Notes: generated from the sequence alone by a model not told the origin. A DNA stretch of 52,243 nucleotides from XYA12-FULL-58-9 sp001798605 (GCA_036736205.1 DAINMX010000015.1:1-52243); one strand, 5' to 3'; positions 41,359-50,620 are shown, counted from the stretch's first letter. Numbers and translations are program-made.

Positions 41359-41464
41359 GCGTGCGACTCACTGCCTTCTTTATCCGGTCCGATTCAGGCA
41401 ATAAATGCATATTGTGTCCCCGAATTTCTGTGTTATCCCTACGGCCAAGCCCAAGGAGGTAACT

Positions 41465-42067
41465 ATGCGATTTTCTTTTCTGGCCCTGGCGTTTGTTTTG
41501 ATAGTGCCGTCGGCTGCTTGTTCCAAGAGCAGCAAAGACACCGTGGTGATGGAAACAACCCTCGGGAATATCACCATCAAGTGTTACGCCGACAAGGCCC
41601 CCCTGTCGTGTGAGAACTTCTTCGCGTATGTGGATGCTGGCTTCTACAGCGGCACCATTTTCCATCGGGTGATCCCTGGTTTTGTCATTCAGGGCGGCGG
41701 TTTCACCGAGGACCTCCAGCAGAAAGATGTCCGGCCCCCCATCAAGAACGAAGCGGACAATGGTCTGAAGAACAAGCGTGGTACCCTCTCCATGGCGCGC
41801 ACGCCTGCCGTCGATTCCGCGACCTCACAGTTCTTTGTCAATGTCGTCGACAACGTGTCTCTCGATCAGCGCAGCAAAGATCCGAGTGGTTTTGGTTATG
41901 CGGTATTTGCTGAAGTCATCGAGGGGATGGACGTGGTCGACAAGATCCGCGACGTCAAGACGCTGTGCTCGAGTCGAGAGCGCCAACCCTGCAATGAACC
42001 GTTGCCCCCGGGCATGCGAGATGTTCCCGCAAAGCCCGTTGTCATTACCAAAGCTTATCGGAAGTAA
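41465..42067 (+). CDS. Cyclophilin-type peptidyl-prolyl isomerase, lipoprotein
   Basis: The protein has 200 aa. A lipoprotein signal (VPSAAC, Cys19) precedes a complete cyclophilin domain: VVMETTLGNITIKCYADKAP, FHRVIPGFVIQGG (catalytic Arg), and SQFFVNVVDN. It catalyses Pro isomerisation during folding of envelope proteins. The start has an excellent ribosome site (AGGAGGT, 4 nt). A downstream DUF1015 gene starts 25 nt later and is likely co-transcribed. Confidence 0.93.
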   Translation: MRFSFLALAFVLIVPSAACSKSSKDTVVMETTLGNITIKCYADKAPLSCENFFAYVDAGFYSGTIFHRVIPGFVIQGGGFTEDLQQKDVRPPIKNEADNGLKNKRGTLSMARTPAVDSATSQFFVNVVDNVSLDQRSKDPSGFGYAVFAEVIEGMDVVDKIRDVKTLCSSRERQPCNEPLPPGMRDVPAKPVVITKAYRK

Positions 42068-42092
42068 TAACTCAGACGAATCGGAAGTCATC

Positions 42093-43301
42093 ATGCCGAA
42101 AATCTATCCATTTCGTGCCCTGCGGCCGCGAGCCGATCTGGCGATGCGAGTCGCGTCGGTCCCCTATGACGTAGTCAACACCAAGGAGGCGCGAGCCCTT
42201 GCAGCGGGTAACGCCGACTCCTTTTTGCACGTGACCAAGCCAGAGATCGATCTCCCCGATGACATCGATCCCCATGCGAATGAGGTTTACGCCGGTGGCG
42301 GCAAAGCGCTGCAACGGATGATCGATGACGGCATCCTGGTGCAGGACGCCCAACCGTGCCTCTATGCCTACACCCTCAACATGGGTGACCATCGGCAAAC
42401 AGGTGTGGCGCTCTGCGCGTCGGTGCCTGACTACGACGCCAATTTGGTGCGTAAGCACGAGCACACCCGTCCCGACAAAGAAAATGATCGGGTGCAGCAC
42501 ATCCTTGCGACCAATGCCCAGACGGGAACGGTTTTTCTTGCCCATCCCGACTCTGAGGTGATCGCCAAGGCTTTGGCCAAGGCGACGTCGGGCAAACCCG
42601 CTGTGGATATCACCGCTGAAGACGGCATTCGCCATCGGCTGTGGGTCATTGCCGACAAAGGTCAGATCGATGCCATCGTCGCGGGTTTTGCCGCCCTTGA
42701 GGTTATCTACATCGCCGATGGGCACCATCGCTCAGCGGCAGCGTCGCGGGTATTTGCCGCGCGGCCCGACTCGAAGAACGCCTCGCGCTTTCTTGCGGTG
42801 TCTTTCCCCAACAGTGAGATGCAGATTTTGCCCTACAACCGTGTGGTCAAAGACCTTCGCGGGCACAAGGTCGACGCGTTTCTCGCAGCCGTTGCCGAGA
42901 AGTTCGACATTGTCGCTGGCAAGCCGAATCCGATCAAACCGGGGCAGTATGGCATGTACCTCGACGGCAAGTGGCGAACACTGACACCCAAGCCAGGCAC
43001 TGTCGATACCACCGATCCCGTGGCACGTCTCGAGGTGAGCGTGCTTCAAGATTTGCTCTTGCGGCCAATTCTCGGCATCGCGGATCCGCGTCGTGATTCG
43101 CGCATCGATTTTGTGGGTGGCATTCGCGGCGATGGTGAGCTCGAGCGTCGCGTCAATGAGGGTTGGGCGGTCGCGTTCAATCTCTACCCAACCGCCATCG
43201 CCGACGTCACCGCCGTTGCCGACGCCGGTGAGGTGATGCCGCCCAAGAGTACCTGGTTTGAGCCGAAGCTCCGCGACGGCTTGTTGGTGCACAAAATCTA
43301 A
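42093..43301 (+). CDS. DUF1015 family protein
   Basis: This 402-aa protein fits DUF1015 along its length: IYPFRALRPRADLAMRVASVPYDVVN at the start, YADGHHRSAAASRVF-like IADGHHRSAA in the middle, FLAVSFPNSEMQILPYNRVVKDL, and the C-terminal LEVSVLQDLLLRPILGI and PKSTWFEPKL. The family is widespread and has no settled function; a HxH/ParB-like catalytic core has been proposed. ATG 42093 has GGAAG 5 nt upstream; the frame is open further 5' inside the cyclophilin gene. Confidence 0.9.
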   Translation: MPKIYPFRALRPRADLAMRVASVPYDVVNTKEARALAAGNADSFLHVTKPEIDLPDDIDPHANEVYAGGGKALQRMIDDGILVQDAQPCLYAYTLNMGDHRQTGVALCASVPDYDANLVRKHEHTRPDKENDRVQHILATNAQTGTVFLAHPDSEVIAKALAKATSGKPAVDITAEDGIRHRLWVIADKGQIDAIVAGFAALEVIYIADGHHRSAAASRVFAARPDSKNASRFLAVSFPNSEMQILPYNRVVKDLRGHKVDAFLAAVAEKFDIVAGKPNPIKPGQYGMYLDGKWRTLTPKPGTVDTTDPVARLEVSVLQDLLLRPILGIADPRRDSRIDFVGGIRGDGELERRVNEGWAVAFNLYPTAIADVTAVADAGEVMPPKSTWFEPKLRDGLLVHKI

Positions 43302-43322
43302 ATCTGTCGAAGTGCGGGACGG

Positions 43323-44981
43323 TTAAGTCACAGTTGGCCCTCTGAATTTGCGCGGCACACCGATTTCGAGATTCCGAGCCTCGTCTTTGTTGATGTTGCG
43401 ATTCTTCTCGGCGACGCCATCGGCGAATTTCTCAACAGCCAACCGCTCTGTTGTAGCTGCAACCACGTTGGCTTGAGCATCCTTCATGTCCTTCTGCAAC
43501 TCGGCGAGTTTTGCATCGGCCCGATTGTCTTTGTTCGCCTTCTTTCGGGGGGACAGGTCCACACCTTTGAGGCCATCAAAGATCTGATCCCCCAATCGCG
43601 TCAAGAAGTTATCGTTCTTCTCAGCCCTATCGATGCTTGCTAGCAACCGTTCGAGGTTGTCTTCCACCTTTCTCGGTTTCTGCTCGTAGTCGAAAATCAA
43701 ATCGCCAAACAAGAGATCTGAAAACGCGTCCGCGACGACCTGAGAGCTTGCGGCCATCTCCCCCGGGGGGGTCGGAGGATCCACCAAGGTCTGGGGGCTT
43801 AACATTTCCGCAGTGGGTGCGGAGAAGGATTTGAGTAACCCATTGCCATCCGCAACATCGAGGCTGGCGATCTGGTCTTCCAGCTTCGACCAGCTCTCAC
43901 TGAAGAGAGCCCGCTGCTCACGCATGCGCTCTGCAAAGGAATCGACCCGAGCGACACCCCAGCTCAACAGGATTTGCTGCAAAACGATATCCCGTTGCTC
44001 GCCTTCGAGCCCATCGAGCTCGCTCTTGAGCGTGAGCAACATCGAGGCGTAGGGATCGTTCTCGTTGTGACTGGCCCCAGCCATGCGTCCCATGACGACT
44101 GGCTTCATTGCCACGGCCATGGTGCTGGCGAGCTCAAGTCTCAAATCGTCTGGCAGGGCGGCACCGTGCATCAGGTAACACATGGCTTGCATGTGGGCCG
44201 TGCCAGGCAACACCACATCACCACCCAAAGCCCCGGGATCCAACGCCAGTTGACTTGCATGGGTGATGAGACCATCCATGATCTGTTGCCGGTCATCGCC
44301 GCGTTGCACTTCGCCCCGCGCCATCATGATCATCATGCCGTTGGCGGATACGAAGGCTTCAAGGAAGTCGAGCTGGGCTTGTTTGATGTCATCCGGACCT
44401 GCGTCCTTCGGCAGCAAAGCAGCCAGATAGTTGGGGCCGTAGTGTTCTGCGAAAAATGCATTCCAGGACGCGAGGGTTGGACTCTCGGGTGCCTTGACGA
44501 CGCCACCATTTGTGACGTCAGCGCCGAGGAACATATTGAGGCGGATGTGGTTGATTCGATCCTTCTTCAACAGCACATCGCGTAGGGGGCCCTGCGCGAC
44601 GATCGCGTCGGATCCGGCAGGCTTGGTCGTAGTGTCGCGCCGATGCCAACCTGTCCTATTCTCGGTCGTCGTCCAACAGCCTGTGTTGGTTGTGTTGGTT
44701 GTGCTGGTTGTGTTGGTTGTGTTGGTTGTGTTGGTTGTGTTGGTTGTGTTGGTTTCATATTTGTCGGTGACGACAAATGGGGTCTCGGTTGTGCCGACCT
44801 GGGCATTGTCGACGCCGATTTTGTCGACGCCGATTTTGTCGACCTGGGTCTTTACCTCAGTCTCGTGGACTGAGGTGAGCCCAGCGGTGAGCCCACCGCC
44901 GATTTTCTTATCCTCGATCATTCCGCCCATATCCAATACCCCATTTTCGCCCTGTGGCGAGAATGCAGACGCACCTATCAC
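43323..44981 (-). CDS. Hypothetical protein with Asn-Thr-Thr repeat linker
   Basis: This 552-aa protein has no signal peptide or membrane helix. Residues 45-60 contain a DKIGV duplication (15-bp repeat) and residues 77-98 an NTT-rich repeat (9-bp repeat), so the first 120 residues are low-complexity. Residues 125-400 are a helical domain with a Met-rich segment (SANGMMIMMARGE). The C-terminal 100 residues are a charged coiled-coil-like helix (LAELQKDMKDAQANVVAATTERLAVEKF). No family is recognised; the C-terminus suggests a structural or secretion-machinery protein, which is a guess. Confidence 0.65.
   Translation of the reverse strand: MIGASAFSPQGENGVLDMGGMIEDKKIGGGLTAGLTSVHETEVKTQVDKIGVDKIGVDNAQVGTTETPFVVTDKYETNTTNTTNTTNTTNTTSTTNTTNTGCWTTTENRTGWHRRDTTTKPAGSDAIVAQGPLRDVLLKKDRINHIRLNMFLGADVTNGGVVKAPESPTLASWNAFFAEHYGPNYLAALLPKDAGPDDIKQAQLDFLEAFVSANGMMIMMARGEVQRGDDRQQIMDGLITHASQLALDPGALGGDVVLPGTAHMQAMCYLMHGAALPDDLRLELASTMAVAMKPVVMGRMAGASHNENDPYASMLLTLKSELDGLEGEQRDIVLQQILLSWGVARVDSFAERMREQRALFSESWSKLEDQIASLDVADGNGLLKSFSAPTAEMLSPQTLVDPPTPPGEMAASSQVVADAFSDLLFGDLIFDYEQKPRKVEDNLERLLASIDRAEKNDNFLTRLGDQIFDGLKGVDLSPRKKANKDNRADAKLAELQKDMKDAQANVVAATTERLAVEKFADGVAEKNRNINKDEARNLEIGVPRKFRGPTVT
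44682..44753. repeat. 9-bp coding minisatellite, eight units
   Basis: Eight nearly perfect copies of TGTGTTGGT (one reads TGTGCTGGT), encoding Asn-Thr-Thr repeats on the minus strand in the linker of the hypothetical protein. Confidence 0.92.
44811..44840. repeat. 15-bp coding tandem duplication
   Basis: Two perfect copies of GACGCCGATTTTGTC encode the repeated DKIGV near the N-terminus of the hypothetical protein. Confidence 0.88.
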
Positions 44982-45375
44982 ATAATCGAGTTATCGGCCG
45001 CAGCCCGGGATCTGTTGCCTCTGTTTTTGATCCTTCTTGATTGTTTAAACATTTAAGCAGGTTACGCATCACCACGGGCGCGGTCGCGAAAAAACCCGGG
45101 CCAACATGTCCTTGCCCAATCGGCCATAGGGCATTTTTCCCATGAGCCGCGCCCCGGCCGCCTGCGGCGTCCGGATTGTTCACGAGAGAAACGGGACAGA
45201 CCCTGTGCCCAAGCGAGCGCCTGCGGTGGCAACGGGGCGCGCGGTATTCACCGAGAACAAGGAAGCCGCCGAAGTGATGCACTCAATCGAGACGAGAGTC
45301 TTTGGAGGCGGAACCGAGCGTGCCCAGTTGCCGCCGCAAAACGAGCGGCGACACTGGGTTAGTTTCTGGCCGAGA
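44982..45375. other. Intergenic region with no recognisable feature
   Basis: 394 nt between two minus-strand genes. It should hold the promoter of the hypothetical protein gene and the 3' end of the kinase-like gene's transcript. I see no conserved small gene; open frames on the plus strand run into the antisense of the kinase-like gene. Confidence 0.55.
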
Positions 45376-46749
45376 CTACAGCGGTTTGGGAGCGCCCATT
45401 TCGAGGATGTGCTCACCGACGGTATCGAAGACGTCCGTCATGAGAATGACGCCCACCGCGTAGTCCCCTTCGAGAACCGGCACCAAGTCGATGGCGTGGT
45501 GGAGCATCGTTGTGACCACCGTGCTCAGGGAGTCATCGATGCGGACAGTGCCACGAATGGGGGCCATGATTGTTTTGACCGGCTCCCAGGACGACGCGAT
45601 GGCCTGCTCGGAGAAGAGGGTGTCCCAACCCAGAGTGACTGGCATTGGGTCGGGGGCGAAGGTCATGCCCTGCACGGACTTTCTGGCCTGCTCTATGGCG
45701 CGGAACTGGGGGCTCAATCCCTGCAGCAGGTTGCGGCGGCCAATGACACCATTGAGACGCCCGTGTTGGTCGAGGACCAGCACGTAACGCGGGGTCACCA
45801 TGTGACCATCCATGAGAACGACCGATGAGGCACCCAGGGCCATCATCGCCTCGCGAATACTCACGTTGTCATGAATATGGGGGTAGCGGCTCAACGGGAT
45901 CATAAGATCGCGAGCGGTTCCGCCCTTGGATGTCGATATTGACGATGCTGCTGCGACGTCGTCGTCCTTCGGGGTAACATCCTTGACGCCTGGCACCCCT
46001 TTGATGAACTTGGTGACCTCGGCGCGCATCTTGGCCGAAAACGGCCCACCCATCAGGTGTACAACGCCTTTGTTAGCGGAGATCGAAAGGGCGTCTTCGT
46101 GAAAACTGGAATTGAACTTGAGGGCAGCTCGAACGTGAGTGGCCAGAGCGAAGTCAGCCACGGCCTGTTTCGATTCGGGTGTGGTTTTGAATTCTTCTCG
46201 TTCGAGCAGATTGACGATCAGCTCGGTGGCCGTCGCGATGGTCATGTGCTCGAGGTTGACGACCACATCGTACAACGACGGATCGGACCACTCGGCATTG
46301 TAGATGTGGCGTACCCACAGCTCACGTTCGTGATCCTTTGTCTCGATGTGTGCCAGAGCTTGTTCGCGGCTTAAGGAATGCTCACTCATTGCCGAGCGAA
46401 TGCGCGATTCGAGAGGGGCGATGAGCCGCACCTTCAATACGTGGGGCACGTCGTGCAACAGCAGATGGCCGGCCAAGCCGTGGTAGATGGCGTCGCCGTC
46501 CTCCACGAGATCGGCGAGTGCCGCCTGGATTGCCAGGGTGTAGTGCTCTTTTTGACCCATGAGCCGTTCCCAGAAACCTGGGGGACTGTTGAGTCCCTTG
46601 ACGAGATCTTCTTCGGAGATGTGGAACTCTTTTGCCGCTTCGATGATGACCTCGCGGCTGATGACTTTGATGCCGAGGCGCTCGCCAAGGCTTTTCGCCA
46701 ATGCTTTTCCACCGCTCAATGACCCACGGGAGATGGTTATGATGGGCAT
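45376..46749 (-). CDS. Cytidylate kinase-like protein fused to BON and two CBS domains
   Basis: This 457-aa protein has a cytidylate-kinase-like P-loop domain (1-200; ITISRGSLSGGKALAKSLGERLG, then AIYHGLAGHLLL). The usual GxGK(S/T) loop is degenerate (GSLSGGKAL). A BON-like domain follows (about 215-285, HVRAALKFNSS, then VVHLMGG). Two CBS motifs (about 300-455; SIREAMMALGASSVVLMDG and DSLSTVVTTMLHHAIDLVPV) complete it. CBS pairs usually sense adenosine nucleotides. The combination suggests a nucleotide-regulated kinase or phosphotransferase of unknown substrate rather than true Cmk. Confidence 0.82.
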   Translation of the reverse strand: MPIITISRGSLSGGKALAKSLGERLGIKVISREVIIEAAKEFHISEEDLVKGLNSPPGFWERLMGQKEHYTLAIQAALADLVEDGDAIYHGLAGHLLLHDVPHVLKVRLIAPLESRIRSAMSEHSLSREQALAHIETKDHERELWVRHIYNAEWSDPSLYDVVVNLEHMTIATATELIVNLLEREEFKTTPESKQAVADFALATHVRAALKFNSSFHEDALSISANKGVVHLMGGPFSAKMRAEVTKFIKGVPGVKDVTPKDDDVAAASSISTSKGGTARDLMIPLSRYPHIHDNVSIREAMMALGASSVVLMDGHMVTPRYVLVLDQHGRLNGVIGRRNLLQGLSPQFRAIEQARKSVQGMTFAPDPMPVTLGWDTLFSEQAIASSWEPVKTIMAPIRGTVRIDDSLSTVVTTMLHHAIDLVPVLEGDYAVGVILMTDVFDTVGEHILEMGAPKPL

Positions 46750-46763
46750 AGATTCCTCAGTTC

Positions 46764-47930
46764 TCAGATACAGATGCCAGAGTCGTCATTACCGTCAATC
46801 AACACGTCGCCACCAATGTTTGCCACACCGACATCATCTCGCAGCGCCTCTGCTGCGCAGGTTGGCAGCACATCATTGTCTTTGATGATGAGATTGCCAA
46901 AAATGTCGACGAGCATCGTGGCACCCAAAAGCTCGAGCATTCCATTGTTTGATACATCCATGTTGCCTCCCACCAAAGTGAGAGTATCGAGCATCACACT
47001 CAGAAGAGCATCGTTCTTGCTGACCTCGAAGTCGCTGCTTATCGCCTCGAGCGCTGGCAATGCCAAGCTTTCCAGCTTGGCGTTGTTGTCGACGACGAGT
47101 TTTTCGCCGATCACTTCGAGTCCACTCATTCCCGTTGTATTTGTCATGGCCGTGTTTGACAGGAACACGCTCCTGCCAACGATGTTCAAGGAAGACAGAT
47201 TGAGGTTGTCGAGCTTCGCCAGGTTGCTCACGCTCATGTCGTGGCCGACAGAGCGCAGACTGCCGAGGGCAATCTCCGTGAGCTCTTTGTTATCGTTGAC
47301 GAGCAAGTCGTTACCGATGGTCAAGAGGTTTGGCAAGCCGGTTATTTCGGTCAGCGCCTCGTTTTCATAGATGGCGAGGCTGTCACCGATGGAGCGCAGA
47401 TTGTCAAAGCCGGCAATTGTTACAAGCTTAGTAGCCTTCAGGGCGATAGCCCCTGCGACATGGCTTAGGTATGGCATATCCATATCGGTGAGAACGTCAT
47501 TTGTCGCGATCCAAACGTGTCCCGTAACGGTGCGCAAGGATGGCAGATCGAGGGTATCGAGAGCGTTGTTGGATTCGAGCAGTAGGCCGCGCCAAGCACG
47601 TGTATCGTAGCTCTCATCACCGATGGTCTTCAACAAGGGCAAGTTGACCTCGGTGAGAGCTTGGTTGAGATAAATGACAACATTGCCTTTGACGGCGTTG
47701 AGCACCGGCAATGAGACCTCTGTAAGCTCCTTCGTGGAGCAGATGATGAGGTCTCCTGCGACGACCTCGGTATCGCGGGCGTCGGTAGCATCCTGAGTTG
47801 AGGAGATCAGCAGATCCGCGTCACTCGCCTGGTCACACAACGTCTCGACGCCATCCCCGGTTGGGTCGGCCGCGTCGGAGGCGCAGGAGGATGCGAACAA
47901 AGTGACGGCAAAAAGGGCGCGGGCTTTCAT
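46764..47930 (-). CDS. Receptor-L-domain-like lipoprotein
   Basis: The protein has 388 aa with a lipoprotein signal (FASSC, Cys16). The mature part is a right-handed solenoid of about 12-13 repeats of 20-25 residues with the pattern 'L.I..N..L..L.LP.L..I' (LTEVNLPLLKTIGD, LLVNDNKELTEIALGSL), as in receptor L-domains and Ecm33-like proteins. It ends with two Cys-bearing turns and DGNDDSGICI. Such proteins are common in Myxococcota and probably face outward. Strong ribosome site AAGGAG. The gene is 14 nt upstream of the kinase-like gene on the same strand, so they may be an operon. Confidence 0.78.
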   Translation of the reverse strand: MKARALFAVTLFASSCASDAADPTGDGVETLCDQASDADLLISSTQDATDARDTEVVAGDLIICSTKELTEVSLPVLNAVKGNVVIYLNQALTEVNLPLLKTIGDESYDTRAWRGLLLESNNALDTLDLPSLRTVTGHVWIATNDVLTDMDMPYLSHVAGAIALKATKLVTIAGFDNLRSIGDSLAIYENEALTEITGLPNLLTIGNDLLVNDNKELTEIALGSLRSVGHDMSVSNLAKLDNLNLSSLNIVGRSVFLSNTAMTNTTGMSGLEVIGEKLVVDNNAKLESLALPALEAISSDFEVSKNDALLSVMLDTLTLVGGNMDVSNNGMLELLGATMLVDIFGNLIIKDNDVLPTCAAEALRDDVGVANIGGDVLIDGNDDSGICI

Positions 47931-48049
47931 TTTATGCTCCTTGGGTTCGTGCTCGACTTAATGTGAGCACTGGCCCCGGTGATTGACCCCTATACCGCGG
48001 AATTCACGGCTTGGCCACGGTCGGAATGAAATTGGGGAAGTCTTACATT

Positions 48050-49807
48050 CTATTTGCCGTGTAAGTGGCGTTGCTGCTCTTTGTGGGCGGCGTAGGTCTT
48101 GGAGAAGACGTGCTTGTGTGAGCCGTCTTCCCGGGCCAAAAAAAACAGGTAGTCGTGAGCTTCGGGTGCGAGGGCGGCTTGCAGGGCGTTGAGGCCGGGG
48201 TTGGCAATGGGACCTGGAGGCAAGCCGGTATTGAGGTAGGTATTGTAGGGTGAGGGTCGGCGGACGTCCTCATAAGTGAGACGAGCCTTGGGTGTGCCGA
48301 GAATGTACTGGACTGTCGCGCATGACTCGAGTCTCATGTTGCGTTCGAGCCGGTTCTTGAAAACTCCGGCGATGCGCGGTTGTTCGTCGACATCCCGTGC
48401 TTCCCTTTCCACCAATGACGCCAGTGTAAGACGTTCGAACAGCTCAGTATTGGTGAGGAGAGCGGCACCTGGCAGCTCTCGCATTCGGCTCAGCAATTGG
48501 TCGACCATGACCGTCAAGATTTCCGTTGCCGTCAGGCCTCGGGCAAGGGTGTAGGTTTCGGGGAACAAATAGCCTTCGATATTGCGGGCGGGTATGTCGA
48601 AGCGGGCTAACAACTCTGGATCATAAGCCGCCCGGAGAAGCTCGCCGGCTTTGGTCAATCCTTCCTTATCGAGCAGATTGGCAACTTCGACCAAGCTCAA
48701 GCCCTCTGGGATGGTCACCGATTTCATTTCCACCTGACCCTGGTGCAACGCGGAGAGGATTGTCCATGCCCACCCGCCTTCGGGGAGCCTGTAGGTTCCG
48801 GCTCGCAATGACCGATCGACGCCGGCGATCCGGGCGAGCAGGCGGAATGCTGCGGCGCTGCGTATGACGCCCCTTTCTTCGAGATGGGCTGCGATCTCGG
48901 CGACCGACGCCTCTCGCGGGATTTGCACCAGTTTGGTGTTACCGCCAACCGGCGAAAACGACCAGGCAAACAAGGCGGCACCGAACAGGAGGGCCGAGCC
49001 AAGTGCAATGACCTGTCCCCGTTGCATCCGCCGGCGGCGCGGTCGTTCTAGATTGGCAGAAACGATCCCGTCGGGAGTAACGACGATGTCACGATATTGC
49101 TCATCGATCCGCAACCCCTCGGACGTGCAATCTTCCAGCGCTGCTGCAACAGGTAGATCTATTTCCACGTGGCCGAGTTGAAGTTCGTCAGCAATAACCA
49201 CGGCGATGTCAGAGTCTGCGGGTTCCACAACAGCGGTTTGCTCCCGTGTGCTCTCTTGATCGTCATGATGAGGGGCGCGAAGCATAGGCGGTGCACGAAA
49301 ACGTCTGTTGCGTGGGCGTGCCGAGGTCGATGACAGGTGGCTCCGCAGTGGGCCGGGCGCGGGCTGCGCCGTGTTTGTTGTTAGGATCTTGCCGCAGAAA
49401 GCGAAGAGCTCGCTTGCTGCGGTCAAGGGCAATGGCTCGCTCGCTTGATCCACGTAGGCTAACGCTGTCATTTTGCCGTTGGTTGCCAGGGGAATGACGG
49501 CGTAGGCTCGCGGCGGTGACAATCCCAGCGCTCTGGCTATCAAGGAGCCACCGGGTGCTTCCCCTGCCCCGACAATGGGCGAGGCAGCGGCCACGCACCA
49601 TCGCAGAGGTGTCTCATCGAGAAGGGAGAGACCCGCACCCAAAGGTGGCGGTCCCATGCCCACCACAGACGTCACTTTGGCCGTGGTGCCGTCGACCCTG
49701 AAAATAGCTACCCGGCGGAATACCTTGCCCAAACCTCTGGTCCACCCAGCCGCAATATGCACCTCTGAACGCATGTGCTCGGTGTTGGTGGCGGTGTGCG
49801 CACTCAC
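48050..49807 (-). CDS. MltG-type endolytic transglycosylase with a GAF-like N-terminal domain
   Basis: This 585-aa protein has a soluble domain at about 16-143 with the strand-helix pattern of GAF-like sensors (VAIFRVDGTTAKVTSVVG, then RAYAVIPLATNGKMTALAYVDQ). A disordered Arg/Ser/Pro linker comes next, then a single membrane helix (264-283) and the YceG/MltG domain with GYLFPETY, ASLVEREA (catalytic Glu466) and PSPYNTYLNTGLPPGPIANPG. MltG cuts nascent peptidoglycan strands and ends their elongation. MltG normally has only a short cytoplasmic part, so the sensor fusion is unusual. The GTG start at 49807 has GGAG 6 nt upstream. Confidence 0.88.
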   Translation of the reverse strand: MSAHTATNTEHMRSEVHIAAGWTRGLGKVFRRVAIFRVDGTTAKVTSVVGMGPPPLGAGLSLLDETPLRWCVAAASPIVGAGEAPGGSLIARALGLSPPRAYAVIPLATNGKMTALAYVDQASEPLPLTAASELFAFCGKILTTNTAQPAPGPLRSHLSSTSARPRNRRFRAPPMLRAPHHDDQESTREQTAVVEPADSDIAVVIADELQLGHVEIDLPVAAALEDCTSEGLRIDEQYRDIVVTPDGIVSANLERPRRRRMQRGQVIALGSALLFGAALFAWSFSPVGGNTKLVQIPREASVAEIAAHLEERGVIRSAAAFRLLARIAGVDRSLRAGTYRLPEGGWAWTILSALHQGQVEMKSVTIPEGLSLVEVANLLDKEGLTKAGELLRAAYDPELLARFDIPARNIEGYLFPETYTLARGLTATEILTVMVDQLLSRMRELPGAALLTNTELFERLTLASLVEREARDVDEQPRIAGVFKNRLERNMRLESCATVQYILGTPKARLTYEDVRRPSPYNTYLNTGLPPGPIANPGLNALQAALAPEAHDYLFFLAREDGSHKHVFSKTYAAHKEQQRHLHGK

Positions 49808-50197
49808 GGGGTGCTCCTTGTGGGGCGTTGTCTTACATCCAATAATGGCTCCAATACTCTGAACATCCAAGTTTCTCGCCGAGCAACCTGTCCAATTGGC
49901 CTGATGTTGCCTGACCACCCGGATCCAACCCCGAGAAATTTGTCCTATTCTCCCCGCTCTAATTGCTTGCCATAGGGAGTGGGAGGCGGTAAACGCCACA
50001 AGTCACCTGCGGGCGGCGATTGGAATCGTTAGAGTTTGGCCTTCGGCAAAAGTACTGCCTTCAGCGTTCTCTAAGATTCTCAATTCTTCCCAGACAACGG
50101 CGGAAGGCCGTCGATGTCTTCGAGAGATGTCGAGCAGCGACACAGGAAAGAAAGCACCAAATGGACATGGTGCGGGAAGAGGTATGGAGAAAAGCAG
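49808..50197. other. Divergent intergenic region (mltG-like and RRM genes)
   Basis: 390 nt between divergent genes, presumably with both promoters and a long leader for the RNA-binding protein gene. I found no repeat array, convincing small gene or riboswitch-like structure. Confidence 0.5.
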
Positions 50198-50620
50198 ATG
50201 TCGAAGAAACTCTTTGTAGGCGGGCTTGCATGGGCGACGGCCGACGATGGCCTCCGGGACGCTTTTGAGCGGTTCGGCGAGATCATTGAAGCCAAGGTGA
50301 TCACCGATCGCGACACCGGTCGTTCCCGCGGATTCGGTTTCGTCACGTTTTCCGAAGACGAGGCTGCCGACAAGGCGGTTAGTGAAATGGACGGCACGGA
50401 CTTGGATGGTCGTTCCATCAAGGTCAATGAGGCGCAAGAGCGCAGTCCCCGCGGCGGCGGCGGTGGCGGTGGCCGCGGTGGCTTCGGTGGCGGCGGCGGC
50501 GGTAGTCGCGGCGGTGGCGGCGGTGGCGGTGGCGGCGGCGGTGGCCGTGGTGGCTTCGGCGGCGGCGGTGGTGGCGGTGGCCGCGGCGGCAGCGGCGGCG
50601 GCGGCGGCGGTCGCTGGTAA
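50198..50620 (+). CDS. RRM RNA-binding protein with Gly-rich tail
   Basis: This 140-aa protein has a single RRM with RNP2 LFVGGL (5-10) and RNP1 RGFGFVTF (44-51), followed by a tail (85-140) made almost only of Gly with Arg, Phe and Ser. This is the cyanobacterial/myxobacterial Rbp type, thought to act as an RNA chaperone under cold or other stress. Start 50198 has GGAG 7 nt upstream; a frame start 84 nt earlier is not RRM-like. The Gly tail is coded by near-repetitive GGC/GGT codons prone to slippage. Confidence 0.92.
   Translation: MSKKLFVGGLAWATADDGLRDAFERFGEIIEAKVITDRDTGRSRGFGFVTFSEDEAADKAVSEMDGTDLDGRSIKVNEAQERSPRGGGGGGGRGGFGGGGGGSRGGGGGGGGGGGGRGGFGGGGGGGGRGGSGGGGGGRW

Noticed and set aside
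50114..50197. Longer N-terminus for the RRM protein
   Set aside because: ATG 50198 has a ribosome site at the right distance and begins the RRM exactly as in the family.
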